From: Lingula anatina
Lineage: Eukaryota; Brachiopoda; Lingulata; Lingulida; Lingulidae
Assembly: GCF_001039355.2 (NCBI RefSeq)
Contig: NW_019773619.1
Location: 1-64,000, forward strand
Reading direction: 5' to 3'
Length of the DNA stretch: 64,000 nt
Part shown: positions 23,716 to 39,100 of the stretch, in pieces
Layout: each line of letters opens with the position of its first letter
Numbering within the stretch: the stretch's first letter is position 1
The notes under the pieces: generated by a model
Databases searched by the model: none
Told to the model about the DNA's origin: nothing
The model's input: only the letters and a program-made list of their open reading frames with translations
Position numbers and translations under genes: made by a program

Positions 23716-26700
23716 TCAAAGTGGGTGTGCGCGTGACGTAGAAGCACGCGTGTGGTCATATGGTATTTCCATGACGTCAATATTTGTAACCTGTGCCGTT
23801 CCGTGTGTTGAAGCTTTTGTTTCTGTTTCTGTTTTTAAACTCGAAGCTGTGTCTACCCTGTACGGAGACGCTATGGCCTGGATGGGAGGTGACCTCTTTG
23901 AAGATGTAAACTGTACAGCAGGGGCGGCATGCGTCACAGTAGTGTTGTCCGATTGCTCTGCCACACCCTCGTCTTCGTCGATCTTTATTAACAGTTTGAG
24001 ACATGGGACTTGCTACAAAGTGGAAAAAACATAAAACGTGACAAGAAATATTAATATGGTTGAAAACAATGTTTAATTTAAGAGCTTATACCCTGTAACA
24101 CGAATGTGCTACAAATGTACGCTTGACAGAGTCAGAATGAAAACATAAAAATGATTTTTATGTTGGATTCTGTTGCTTTGAATTCGTTCTTTTTTCTCAT
24201 TCTTTTTCAGGTTTTTCCTGCAGATTTATACGAAACTACACAAGGATAAGGGTCGATGGAGGAAAGAGATATATACATGTATGAAAGAAATATGTCACTT
24301 AATGCCAAAAACGCCACCAAAATTAAGGTATATAATCGATTTAATTATTACATAAATACCATAAATGAAAACAATTCAAATTTTTTCACCAAATGCCCAA
24401 CTATAATGGTATTGAATACGGTTGATTCCTTTTTCTTCTAATTCCCATCAAGGTCTCGCCCGTTATGGTAATTTTTTTTTTTTTTTGTTTACTCTAACAT
24501 TATGGGCGACGACCATAAGCCCATAAAATAAACCCTTGAATACAAATAATTTTCCACATATCCTGATTGACATCTATTTCCAATATACAAATTAACAAAC
24601 TTACGTTCACTGCTGCTCGACGAAACCGCTCGTTCATCGCTACGTAGATAAAAGGATTATACACTGTGGCGGATTTAGCCATCACCGACGGTAAAGCGGC
24701 TGCCATGTAGCTGATACTGCTGGCGTCGCCAAATGTTGATATTAAGGCAACGGTGGCGTATGGCGTCCAGGCGATCAGAAACGCTGCCCAAACTACGATG
24801 GTCATTTTGGCCACTTTCTTCTCCCTATTAAGAAAATAAAACCTCTTCAAAAAAGACAGAAATCAGACAGAATACAATTACACCTGTTGAATTTATTCTA
24901 GAAATTATACATAAAGAATGTATGTTGTTTACAACGTATTTATTGTGAAATTTTCAATTTCATATAAACAGCTGTTATCCCTTTAATTTTCGTTTCCAAT
25001 CACAACAAACAAAGAACATGGAGCTATCAACCTCGTGTCTGCAGTCTGCGCAGGCGTTAAAAGGCTAATTTTAAATGTTGAAGGTTTCTGTTTAAACCAG
25101 TCAACCTACCTACGTATGTTCTCTCTACCAGCAGAAGAATCCTGCTCAATAGACGTCTGTCTGGCCATGCGTCTCACCTCCCGGTACAAATGATAGTAGC
25201 AGACCACCATAATGACCACCGGAATGAAGAAACAGAAGAAAAACAGGGTGATGATGTATGAGACGTCAATGGGGTCGCTGGATTGCCAGAGGACGCTGCA
25301 CCAGGTCCCAGGCCCCTCTGTGGTGTAGGAGGACCACCCAAACACGGGGGGCAGCGCCCACAGAAGAGCGTAGAGCCATGCCCCGGCGGCGATCTGGATG
25401 GCTTTTCGAATATCCAAGCGCATGCCTAGAAACCATATAAAAAGTTTTATCATTTTCGCACATACACTGTACATCGTCCTGGCCCATCTTGATGTGAATT
25501 GTTTTGTTTCGTATTGTACTGTACTGTACAAATACATAGATGTTTCTGTATTTTGATGAGGAGAATTGAGGTAGACATCGCTAAAGGTCACTACCAAATC
25601 TAGTTTTGTACTATATTTCCTTTCTTTATCATGACACTTAAAAACTTCCACTCGACGGCCTCTCATTTCCTGTCAACACATAATAAGATCCAACGTGCAA
25701 ACCTCTATTTAGTTTCGAGTTTCACGCCTAGGAATCTATTTTGACCTCGACTTTAGGTAAACACAACCATATAAATGACAACGCAGTGCAGATTTGCGTA
25801 TATAGAAATAAATTGGAACCGTACAATTTTGGGAAACAGATTTGAAGCTTGGGTCCTTCTAATGAATTAGATATACTGAGAGTCATATTTATTCATTATT
25901 AGTATTGGCACAATGGCATTGAAAGTAATAAGTTCAACAATAAACCCCAGTGTAATTAGTGTTTATTTTTATATAGATATTTCAGATTATTTGGTTCTAA
26001 AAGCATTGAGCTTTTTTATTTCTCAGATTCAATTATAGCCGTTCACAAGTTATTTTTAAAGCCATGTCTGAAAAGGAGAATACCTGAATAGGAGAAACTC
26101 TCAAAAATGTTTTTGAAAAATATCATTCTGCTCAAATAATAAATTGTTGAAGTAATAACAAGAAGGTGGATTTTTCAATCTTCTCAAATAATAAGAGGTC
26201 GGGGGAATTCAAATATATCGCCACAGTTCATGATAACTTACGTCATATCCATAGATGTTTTTAATACGTTTCCATGATTGCCCTTATTCATAAGGACCTC
26301 TCCCACGATTCAATTCTTATTTTAATTGTCAACAAAGCGTCTAATGATACATGTCAGTCATTTCCAAAAATCCCCCCTGTACGTAACAAAAGAGCAGTTA
26401 TTAATACCCACCGCCTCCCGGGAGAGCTCATTAAAGGACGGCATCAACTAGATGATGATCGTTTCCGGTGTCCTTCCTGCACGCCTTCATGTTCGATTTG
26501 TGAGTAACGTATGTGATTTCGATGATACTCACAAGGTTGAGCGTACGAAACCACCCTGTTTCCAGCGTATTTTAATGAAGATATATGCAACCTATGAGAC
26601 TGTTTTTGAACATGCCCGAGACATTTTCTCCCTCAGGCTATGGAAGGTACATATAACGTTTGTCTCTACGCATAACGTATACAACATAAGTCTAACGAAG

Positions 26701-28679
26701 CCGTTGCATTTGTCTGAGCACGAGTGCATTTCTCAAGATGTGAAAGAGAATATTGTAAAGCCCCTTAGTTAAGCTGTTTTAAATTCACTGAAGAGTCAGT
26801 CTCGTGTCCTGCTGTTTCCTCACTTCCCTTTCTCGGTTCTGTTTCCGCCTCTCTTTGAAACCTTATCCTTAGGGTCTGTTCACATGAAAAATCTATTTTC
26901 TAAAAATCTAAAAATCTATTTGCGGTATCTTGTGATCACGGTCTGTGCCCTGAATACCCCACGGCGTAATTCCTGGCAGCGCCGAGAAGTAATTACAGCT
27001 TTGGAAGTAACTTGCTCGTGCTGACAGTAATTACGCCGCGGGGTATTCAAGGCACAGACCGTGATCACAAGATACCGCAAATAGATTTTTAGATTTTTAG
27101 AAAAATGATTTTTCATGTGAACAGACCCTAAGGATAAGGTTTCAAAGAGAGGCGGAAACAGATTTTTAGATTTTTAGAAAATAGATTTTGCATGTGAACG
27201 GTCCCTAAATGTGATCATGATGACTAACAACCAACTTAACTTTTAAAGTTTTCAAATCTGGAATTGCGTTGTTAAAACTTCTGTTTATTTTGTTTCGTGA
27301 GTCTTAAATCTTGTAAAGCAGTGTGATCGAAAGGAAAGTACAAGATTTGATCAATACTCTCAGCTGATTTGTTTACCCGCCCACCCGAAGATACACTAGT
27401 TTCCGATTTATAACCTAAGACAACGTGTGTCAGACGTAAGCGAGTTCAGAAATAACGTAAATTACGCTGTCCAAAATAACCCTTACAATTTATTACGGCA
27501 CTATAAAAAAGCGTTCTATTTTTCGCTTACTCAATACTATCAAACTGTCAGTTGTTTATTCTCTCAATACGCCCATTGCTACTCTACGTGATCTAAAGAT
27601 ATACCAATAATAGATTGAATTTAAGTAATGAATTATTTTGCTTTCGTTTCCAGAGTCGGAACCGTGAAACTGTATCGGTGTGTTGTATGAGAAATTCCGC
27701 CATGATACAGGGTTTGATCCCCATCGATTTGCACAGGTTAGTCCCGTCTTGATTTTGACCCATTTACGTCACGTTAACCTCAACCTGTATGAATCTAAAG
27801 GGGACAGACCCTCTGTCAAGGTATATAGGCCTACCGTCACACTTGGCGTATGGCACTAACGTATGAGAAAAATTCCACGTACGCAGACAAACGAAAGGGG
27901 GTTCTAGTTAGACTTACGTTCTAGGCAGACGTTGTTGTACGTTCACAGACCAGGATGAAGATAAAAAGTGTTTTGAGCATGTTCAAAAACATATACGCTG
28001 TTTGCATCTTCATTTTAATACACCGTAAACAGGGTGATTTCATACGCTCAAAGGTGATATAACATACGATACTCAAAAGTACCTCTTTACGCTATAGGTG
28101 TGACAGGGTCTTTCTTTACACAGGATCTCAAATCACACATGCCAAACAGTGTTGAAAAATTAAGCTCTACTGCAACTTTCAGAATAACATCTATTATACA
28201 GTGCACATAAGCGTAAACTTTCGTGAATAGCATGCAATTCAGTATGGAGAAGTTTACATCATACTGAAATCGGTGTTGGGCTACTTATTGATTGATATCC
28301 TAGCTTGTCTTGGGATTGCCAATGATCAGTTAATTGCATTACTTTGACATTCCAAGAATAAATTGTTTCCTGACAGCGTAATAAATCTGTCTAAAAGACA
28401 TACGGTTTCTCACCCGGTTTAGAATTGTCTTGTCTGCTTTCTGTGCCAGGGTAAAATATGCAATCATTGCAAGTGCAGGGGCCGACTGTCTTCCTGATTT
28501 CAAATTACTATGCGACTATGGTATTTTTTTTTTTTGAAAGATATTAATTTATTTATTCATTTATCTATATTTTCGCGTGTGAGCGTGTGTGTATGTTTCT
28601 ATTATCTGATGTCAATTTTTCCCTTCTCCTGTTGCTCCACTGTGGAGATATTTTTTAACTAAGTGAAGGCAAAAACCTC

Positions 28680-28752
<73 letters not shown>

Positions 28753-28766
28753 TGTGTGTGCGCGCG

Positions 28767-28804
<38 letters not shown>

Positions 28805-30128
28805 TGTGTGAGTGAGAGTGTTATATTTCAGGCACACAGACCAGGCTGACAGCAGGATTGACATACCTTCAAACAGCCAGACAGACAGACAGACGCACAG
28901 ACAGACAGACAGACAGACAGACGGACAGACAGACAGAGCTAATCTTACCTGATGTTGGTCTACATATAACGATATATCTGTCAATGGCGATGCAAGAAAG
29001 ATTAGTGATCGACACCAAACCAAAGAAGTTGTTTGCAAAGCCGTACCTGAGGAAGAAAATATAAAAAATATAAATATCATAAGAACAAATGTTATCAGTA
29101 TTGAAAGAAATGATTCGACATCAACTTTTTATCTTTGTTGTAAACTCACTTCACAATGGACAGACAATATTCCTTAGTTTACTTTTTTACACAAATAGAT
29201 CGTTTTCGCTGTTTTTATTTATTTTTTCTTTTCACATTGTTGAGCTACCCTACAAAACGGGGCAGAAAAGTCTGAATTACAATTATGACAATAAAAATAG
29301 AAGTTTATAAAGTGAATATTTAAACTGTTATTTTCTCAGCGGTTTTAAATTAAGATATACAGTACCTTGGTTATAAAATGAAGATTATTGAACTTTCCAG
29401 GAAAATTAACCTGTTTGTTATATTAAAGGCCAACGCTCATGATATACCTTTAGCCGACCCCTCAATTTATATCAATTTCTGTGGTCGGCAAATAGGGGTT
29501 GGACATTCCAATTCAGGAAACAATTAAGATCAATCCAGTGGCTTAGGGCTTAATGGCCGTAAAGTAATTTCCCAAATAATGTGGAAGCGTTTTAAGAGAT
29601 CTCATTACGTGCAGTTTACATGGACTATTGTTGGTAAGAGTTTAAGGTCAATCGCGAAAATTTATTTATCTGCATTTTGAGTTAAAACATTTGGATATAG
29701 CATGGCCACATATCAAGGGATACATTTCTCGTCAATCCGATTTAAAGTGGACCCGTCATTTTGTGAAGCGGTAGAATGTATCAAGCCTATGTATTTCCAC
29801 CACCATCACCCCCCGCCCAAAAAAAAAAAAAAATGCTAACCTGTAAAGGCCTAGACTCTCTACTGGTACTTGTTTTTCGCTTGACCTTTAACTTGAAATT
29901 AGTTCTACATTGACAAATCAGTAGAAGTGTAATCAAATGCAATGTTGCGCTTGTTTTTAAAACCAACAAGATATTATTTGCGCTTCCAACCAATGCAACC
30001 AATACAAACTATATTAAAGTCGACTACTAATAATTTAGCTTTAGCAGTAGTTGGTCAAATTTAAGTCTAAAAGTTGAGATCAAATTTCGGGCGAACGTTT
30101 TTCTTTTCTTTTCTTTCTTTTTTTCTAT

Positions 30129-30163
<35 letters not shown>

Positions 30164-30724
30164 TTTGTAAAAATGGTTCCTGTTGTTAAAATGGGCAACA
30201 GCACCTGTCATCTTGAATAAAAAGACTTCGCCGCCATCAAAATATCGGAGAACAGCACTTCCAATCTTTGAAGATGACTTAGTCATGAAACTACTTCATG
30301 GCATAGTATAGTATAGGAACAGGGTGAATAAGACGACTAATGAGAATTTCTCTGATCGCAGAGATTGACTTCGCTTAGGAGAGATCAGACAAGGCATCAG
30401 TGTGGCATTAAGATCCCATTATTATCCTATTATCAACAGCGGGAGATTAAATGCTGTGGCTATCGGATTTTCTGCGATCTCGTAAACTGTGTGATAAATC
30501 AAAACACCTCCCGCTCTAGTATCTGTTTTCGTATCAGTCATATTGTCTTCTTTTTTTATTAAAATACCGCTTACCAACCAAGACTGAGAAAAGCGGAGAT
30601 GTGAGCTAGTCTTACATCTTATGACCTTTATTTTTCATTGTACCAACTTCTTGCTCCAATCGCTTTTGTTTTTCCACATATTTTCTTAATAAATGTTAAT
30701 TGCACTCATTAACCTACTTTATTG

Positions 30725-30796
<72 letters not shown>

Positions 30797-33700
30797 TAGT
30801 TATATAGCATGAGGGATGTGTGATTATCCCCCGTTTTTGTGAAATTGTATTATAATTTTTCGTTATTAATAAATGACAATTTTCAGTCATATGGACCTAT
30901 GTCTTATTTACCTTTGACTAAAACCAAAGCTTTATCGTGCTTGTGAACATTTGGCTACATAAATGGGCTTTTTTTCTCCCCTAATATTGACCCAACAATA
31001 GACATAATCCTCTGCAGTGGCGGTTGGGGTGGTTAACCTTGAACGAGGGTGCCTACTTTTTGGGGGACAACAATTTTTTTTTTGTAAGTCCATTATAAAA
31101 AGTATAAACTTTACATCATCTCTATATTCCAACAAAATATTCTTCATACAATATGCAACATGCAATACAGTATTCTGCATACATTAGACCGTGTAGATAA
31201 TTAGGATACATAACATTGGAAAGCAGATGCCAAGAACGTTGTGCACAGAGTTAAAAAACTCTAATTTGCAATTGCTTAAGGAGTCAAAAAACTAATCATG
31301 CTGCACATTGAAAGACTTTTGTCCAATTTATGCGATATACAGAGTTGTAATTATCGTGGAGACGCCTAATGATGTGACGCAAAAATAGCATACATTTTAT
31401 TTTCTCACGCACAAAGAAATAATTAAAGAGGGTCAGCAATGGATCACCTAGATTTAAGGTACAATGATGACGACAGAACAAAATAATCTCTACAAATATG
31501 TGCGTGTGTATGGATTTAATCTGCAAATTAGTGGATGTTTCTTGCTCGTCGAGTCTGAAAAATGCCTCAGACACAATTAACACGTTATCAATGAAATTCG
31601 GCGTTTTAGGCACACCCGTTTTGTTGGTATCCTACGTATGCATTAGCATATCTTGGACGGGGAGAGGCACTGATGATTAAGGCCTTAGATTTCATTCCCA
31701 TCGGTCTACTTAGATCGATAAACCTCTGCGGGGACTCTTGCTGAGCACAATCTGCTTAACTGAATGACACGTATACTCTTGTTTCCAACATACTCGTATA
31801 TACCAACATACCAGCCATTCTGTATTCTCTAAAAGGAGCTAGTGTCTGTCCTATCTTCAAACGCGACAATCTGCGTCGAGATTTTTTTCGTAAAAGCATC
31901 CATTACCGCTGTCTTTACTGGACGGGTATACATCAAAAGCTCTTAAACTTTTCTTCATATCCCTAAGTGGTTTCTTTCGTGCGTTTAACAGATTTTATTC
32001 TTATCTAGCCGTCCACAGAGACATGGGGGAAATGAACCCCGTCATCCATTTGATGGGGACCTCAAAAGAGCAAAATGCCAATCCCGACAATGGACGTTTC
32101 AGTTTAGAATGTCTGAACGATATAAAGCCTACTTTCTGTGTAACAAACTCGATAAAAGGCAGCGAAGGACATGCGCTGTGCACATTTGTGAAGATACAGT
32201 GGATGTCACACACAGCTCGCATAATTTCCTTAAAGCCTGTGATTTTTCACGGCACTTAGATAATTAACTTGTTTGCTCAAGACATTTGCCCTGATTGCGT
32301 TCTGTCTTTTCTGACTTGTAAAGCCATTACCATTACTACAGATGGTACTTCACTATTGGTTAACAAAGGGCATCTAGTGTTTGAATGACGTCAAGTGCAT
32401 GGAGTGATCGTTTACTAACTATTGTGCCTGTATTCAAATTTGGTCCTGAAGCTTTTTTTTTTGTGAGATCAAGTTAAGTGACATTGCGGGAAAAAAAAGA
32501 AAGAGACACGAACCGGTACATGCCGAAAATGAATGAAGCGCCAGCGGTTCTAGGAACCTACGTTCACGGTAAAAAATGGTCGTGTTGAGTTTTGAAGCAT
32601 GAAAACAATCTTAAGATTAAGTAACATGATAATAAAGAAGGAATGTCCATAGCTTGCCCCCTTCAACCCGAAACAATCATTTCGATATTGTACACATCTT
32701 AAGCAAATATCACAAGAAGCAGCAAGGTGGAAAGTATGTTTATCAGATGAAACGCTATTATAACGCTACCATAAAGTTTATATGACAGAAAACGTTATGG
32801 TAATGTTATAAAACGTTCCGTGACTGCTGGGGTGGGACATATACTGTTAGTAGTATTTAATGGCAACACTTTGAAAACAGTTAACTTTCTAAAAATGTCC
32901 TTTATTTCGTTAAATAAAGCTAACGCTGTGTCACTGTTCAAACAAAATTAGATAATAAGGGATTTTTTTGGGGTGAATTGTAATTCACAAGCTAATGATT
33001 TATTGCTTGACTCATTGCTGCATTTGAAAAAGACTTTTCTGTCATTTCTATGATACTCATTAGCTCTAAACAAAGCATGTTGTTTAAAGTTTGCAGAACA
33101 ATTACACATAAAACATATGACCTTGGAGCATTTTTTATACGAAAAGTATACCTTAAGCATATACATAGACATTTTGTCTAATTATGTCTTTGGAACATTG
33201 GATTAAAAAGTTCATCCTGGCGGAGTCTGAGTAAGCTTCTTAGATACAGTCAAACAGCTTTTCTCACATCCAGCATGATGTAAATCTACTGACAGATCTT
33301 CTCTAATTATCGCCCAAAGTTTGAACTGATCTCAGATTTGTTCACTACTTCCTGAACTGTTATCCCATACTACCAGAACAGGGTAGAATTATTCGTGGCA
33401 CTTCACATGTTGTAATTGATTAAATGGCTAGTTCGATCTTTTCGGACCAAACGGACTGGGTTCAACAGGTTTCGAAATTTCGATAAAATCGTCACCTTTG
33501 TCATAAACATACTGCACGGAATCATTGGTATAAAGGAGAAGGGATTTCTACTCTACACACTAAACCCCCGACGCGTAATGTTTGGAGAATTTCGGGTTTC
33601 GCTATACTTTAGTGGGGCTCATGACAGTCTTAGCATAGTTAGCAACTGCATAAAGCAGTTTATACGAGTCATCATGTATTAAAAAATTACAAGGTTTCTT

Positions 33701-36073
33701 TCACCAAGACTAACTGAGAATAAAGTTCAATACAATAAGGTATATCATAGGCAACCTTTTTTTTATCAACGTTCATTGTTTTTGTCGAACCCTATGTCTT
33801 ATGGCGGAAGTCACTGACAAGTCTTAAAAGTCATTACATCAAAAAAATATATGCAAATCGTCTACAATGTTTTTCTAAAAAAAGTGTAAGCGAGCGAATA
33901 TGATCGTGCACGACTGGAGCCTTTGTCCATTCGGTGCAGCTTTTAATCACTGCCATCATTATGTGTTTATGTCTACACTCTGTGTATTATGATGACTACC
34001 ATTGAAATGTAAAAGAATTGGCTGAACTTAACCACCGAGCTCGTGAACACAGATGTCTCGCACAGTTCTGACAAATTTGACACTGGTCAAAGTTGTCATT
34101 AGTGGCTGGCTGCAAAGCTGTGTTCTAACATCAATGAAACAAGGGTGATTGTCCGCCCGTGCTCCGTCCCCAGCGTGATTAAGTTCTCTCAAGCGATTAT
34201 TGCTGCAATTATTCCAGTCTTCGGGGGATAAGACAATTATTGAACAGGGAAAACATCGCGATAAGGGTAGGAACCTTTTAAACGACAGGTAATTGACCGA
34301 AAACAGGGTTAGGCAATAAAATGGATTGCACACCTAGGGATCACCATCTGATATTACAAACCAATCATTGCATGACGGTTATTCATCTACATTGGATTGG
34401 TGTTCTTTTGTCAGGTAAAAATATGATGCACAGTACAGGTAGTGTCGGCTTCATATAGCAATTATTGAACCGATGTTATTCATTCTTAAAAAAGAAGGAG
34501 CAGACAGAAATTAATCCAGGGCCGTAGCCTGAGCAAAATGCCAGGGGAGGCAGTAAGCGGACACGAGGGGGCAAAGCCCCCGAGGGGGAGGGTGTGGGAG
34601 GGGGTGTCCCCCCTCCCACGGTGTGGAAAATTTTTTGAAAAACTGTATGTGATAATACTGCATTCTGATGCATTTTAACTGTTATTTATTGGTCAATCAG
34701 AAGTCAGAAATTGTGGGTTCATTTTGCCATAAGTACAGTCATTTTTTCAACACAACACACCAATTGGCCTGGGGGATAGCTCCCTCAGGGAGGGTGAGCT
34801 TTTTGGCATGAACTGAGTTGGCTAAAAACAGNCCTTTTCCTCAAAAATTAATTCCAACTTTGTCAATTTTTTTTTTTCCTTTGGTTTTTTTTTTTTTTGC
34901 CCCCCAATTTCCGGGGGGGGGGGGGGGCAGCTGCCCCCCCCTGTCCCCCCGGAGGCTACGGCCCTGTAATTATTCATTCTAAAACACTAAAAATATTTCA
35001 TTTATTGATGAATGTATATCCAATCCTGAAATAAGCATTGTGTATGTCTGAGAGAGAAAGCTCGCCCTTATCGTAGGGGAAATGGCTGCACATGCTTCGG
35101 GTGTCAGTTGAATTTGCTCGTGTTGATTGTGTAATCTTCTGATATCCAATGTTGAAGGCAAATATCTACAGCCTAACGATAAAAGTAAAACCAAGCGTTA
35201 TATCTGTGGTTGGAAGATGCAGGCCGTGGTGACGACACAAAAAAGTCATTCAAATTGGTGTTTTGTATAGTATTTACATGACGTTTTCCTTATTACTCGA
35301 TCAATCACGCTCAAAAACCTTTGAAAAAAGTGCATTTATCTGTCGCCAGCACCGGAAGAACAGTAATGTATTGCAAGGATTTATGAGCAATAAACCGAGC
35401 AAAAAGGGGAAAAAAGCTCACGTTGTTGTTGTTATGATGCTTTGGTACAAGCAGTGTGTGTGTGTGTGTGTGTTTGCTTGTGTGTTTTTTCAAAATGTTT
35501 CAATCCAGTGATTTCAGAAAATGACTAGTCCCGGCCAAGTGAAAATTAAAATATTTGTTATCAAAGAACTGGGCAAAATCGTAATGTAAAGTCACGGATC
35601 ACAAAAGCCACAGGTCACAACTTGGTATTTCTAATAGATAAAGTGCCATTGATTGAAAATTCTACTCTTAACAGAAATGTCAGCCACCTGTCGACCTAAC
35701 AACTGCTGTAAAAAGAATGGGTGGGGAAGACAGCGCTGGAACTCGGAGGTGAAACTGATGGGAAAGACGTGGAAGCAACAGCAGAGAGAAGGCAGTCCGG
35801 CGCCTTAGGAGCTGCATGCATATGTTGAAGCATAAGGGACACGGTGCTCACACCTTTTATTCCATGTAGTGCGTATGTGAGCAATTAAATTTTTTTTAAA
35901 AAAAAGCAGAGAAAATATTGACCGTACCGCAACGCGCCGTTGCTAACCACATAACCCTCCTCATTATAGCGTAGACAGATATTGATAAAATTCGTGTACA
36001 CATGGCCCATACGGGAACATACATCAACAACACAAGCCCAACACACAATCACATGTACACAAACGCATCTCTT

Positions 36074-36104
<31 letters not shown>

Positions 36105-39100
36105 CACACGCGCTGATTACTTGCCTGCCTGACGCATAATAGAACTCCACATTATCATTTATCTTTTCTGCAGACATATTTTCTCTTTCGTGAATAAGTT
36201 GCAAAAGAAGACCTCAAGCCGAGAACTAATTTGAAGCCAGATTTGTAATAACATTAAAGCAATTGCCACTCACCAGGTGCATCCGCCCTCGCCATATAAC
36301 CAGTGTGTCGCCCAACTGGACGACGATGAAAACGGATTCCCGACAACAGAAATAGCCAAGTCACTGATAGTTAGAGAAATCACGAATATGTTAGTCGGCG
36401 TCTGCAGCTCTTTGGTCTTGAAAAAAAGATAGAGAACGAAACTGTTTCCAATGAACGCCAGAACCCCAATCAAGCCAATGAAAAACCCAAGACAGTAGAA
36501 ATTCTCAACGGGCCAATTTTCCGGGCCGGTACCATTGGCGTGGTTTTGTTGGTCGAGGACCCCTGGTTTATCACCCGGTTGATAGGCCAAACTGATATCT
36601 GACGAGTTCTGGGCGGCAACCCAGACAGAACTTTGGTTTTGCGCTGATGACAGCATTATCCTTTTGGAAAAGAACGTGGCATGCAATTGGCAATTTATAG
36701 TTTCAGCGGCATAATCCCAATGACGCCATTCGCCTTTGTTAACGTTGATGTACAAGACAGCTTAAAGATGGCTTTGTCCTTGGATGTTTTGATCGCCCAA
36801 ATGGAAATCCAGTTATATAACTGTTTACACTATGCCTTAGACATCGACGAACGCTGTTTAGAAAATTACGTTCTTTATGTATTAAAAACCTCGCTTCCGC
36901 TTATACCATGCAATACAGCGTGCATGCTATTCGTACAGGTCTGGTCATATATTGCATTAACATCGTCTCAACTGGCGTAATAAAGACGCATGCTTCTCTA
37001 AGCCAATTTTCAGTCCTAAAAGACTCGATGCAACAAGTTTCTGCGAACGATATTCCCAGCCTCAACGTGGGTAGCTGAGAAAGGTCGAAGTGAGACAACT
37101 TTCGTAATCTTTTTTATGCAATGTTCCTAGAATTGTTGCAGAACTAGTATTATATATATTCATTAATCTCGAATGAAAATTAAGTAAACCTGTACTCATA
37201 CATAAATTCTTATAATATCTGAATATTTTATATAACCATATTAAGGTTATTTTTGTCTCCGCTTCAGAGAGCGTTTTTGTTTCATGCGAAATGGTTCAAT
37301 GCAGGTAAAATAATGGTTTCAGATCGCAGCCGAGGTGCTGCCCTTTATTATTATTATTATATTTTTTTTTACTAGTGATATCTTAAAAGTGCAACAAGGT
37401 CTTGGTTCTTATTTTTTCCCAAAGGAGTTTAGAAGTCGGGATGGTATCCGCAAAGCTTACTGAATAAGATATGTTGATATAATCTGGCTAGCGTACCTGC
37501 TAACACAATCAGCAAGTTCAAAGAAAGCAAATACAGGCCTACCCAACTACCAGACTCAGCACCTAAGGATCCTGAATTAACCTGTATATCGGACCACGCT
37601 ACCCGTTTTCAAGGTGTGTGTCAGATCGCATTTCGGAGTATCATACCCCAGAACGAATTTCGTAACACGACTGCGGGCTCATCCACGCTCGGCTGAACAA
37701 CCTTAAACTGTACTCTTACTTTAGAGTACTCTATTTCATTGTCTCTATGGGGATATATGGGGACTTTACGACATTCGGTTTGAATGTTTGAACCACTTTT
37801 GATAGGGCTTTTTTGCATTGTATTAGATTAATGTGGCAGTCTAAGGTTCATCTAGGTGGCTTTCAAATTTATGCACCCGGTTTTAAAATCATATAGGGAT
37901 TTTACGACAATCGTTCACTATCCAATCAAGGTGACAGCCGAGCATGCCAGGGCTTATCCTGTCGGTGTTCTGGCTGATACTCCGAAATGCGATCTGACAC
38001 ACACCTTGAAAACGGGTAGTGTGGTCCGATATACCGGTTAATTCAGGATCCTTAGGTGCCGAGTCTGGTAGTTGGGTAGGCCTGAAATAGGCTACCCTTG
38101 CTGTTAGCATGTCTCGTGCTCTGCGGGAGATACATATAAATCCAATATGCGGTTGACACACACGCTATTGGACGCGTAACTTATAAAGATAAAACTTTCG
38201 TATCCTCATTCTGAATAAATGCGTTGACGGTGTCTTTGCAAATTGTGACCATTTCATACCTATACAGAAACCAGTGTATTTGAGGGGTTGTGAGGTCTAA
38301 ATGATTGAAAATATGGCCCCCGGATATCTACAATGGTATTTTTGTAGCATAATTCATGTCAGATGGAATATAAGATACTACTCAAAGCGGGTCACAGCTG
38401 TGATGTGCTAGATGGTAAAAAATATGTGAAACTGAAGCTGTGACAGCTTTTGTTCATTGTAACAACCTGGTTGGAAGAGATGTGACAGAGAGGACTATGA
38501 TGAAATGTTAGAACATCAAGCATTGTGTTTACGTATTTGCTTTGTAACTTCCATTCCCTCCATTCGGAATATCATTTTTGTTCGTAACGTTGTCCAGCAA
38601 AATTTTTTGCAGCATTTATCAATTACATGTGAGTGTTACCAAGATATGATATTCATAGAAGAAAGGTATGGGGTCAAAATGCTGGCGCGAAATTCTCCTT
38701 GGCAACGTCAACTTGTTTACATCTATGATAAACACATTGGCTGAGATATGCAGCAGTAGACGTTAACGAGCAGATACTTGGTCTCTCGGCAGTATGGACA
38801 GGGTCGTTTATAGATACTTAATTAGGCATAGGATAAAGTCTTCACAGATTTTACGGTGTATTAGGAGCAGAGTGTCTCAATACAACGTCTCAAAATAGTG
38901 CATACCTCTTCATGCACATAAATAATGACGAAAATTGCCTTTAGCAAACCTACAGGGTTGCTACTTAATATGGAATATTTTTTATCATTGTTATTTTTTA
39001 GTGCTGATTAATTTTTTTTGGCTTGATTCATCAAAAAAGTATGTCACTGAGTGATTAAAACATCCAGTCTTCTGTTGTGAGATATTTTGGTCAATGATAT

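Larger units (their letters stand above)
25426..28948. other. Opsin intron between the TM3 and TM4-5 exons
   Basis: No other gene is seen. It holds a large palindrome (26839-27161), an inverted-repeat element near 27834-28111 with an older inverted relative at about 26535-26640, and microsatellites close to the 28949 donor: (CAGA)n, (TG)n and (TC)n on the + strand. Confidence 0.7.
29047..36273. other. Opsin intron downstream of first exon A
   Basis: About 7.2 kb without a supported gene. Contents: (TTTA)n at about 30126-30168, (TA)n at 30731-30795, part of a dispersed inverted-repeat family at about 31680-31790, a CAGGGCCGTAGCC-ended element at 34517-34966 and (CA)n at 36074-36110. Short frames at 32001-32259 and 33416-33682 lack any recognisable domain. 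Confidence 0.65.

Noticed and set aside
32001-33682. Frames of 70-90 codons in the opsin intron
   Set aside because: No domain, no homologous copy and no splice context; expected by chance at this length.
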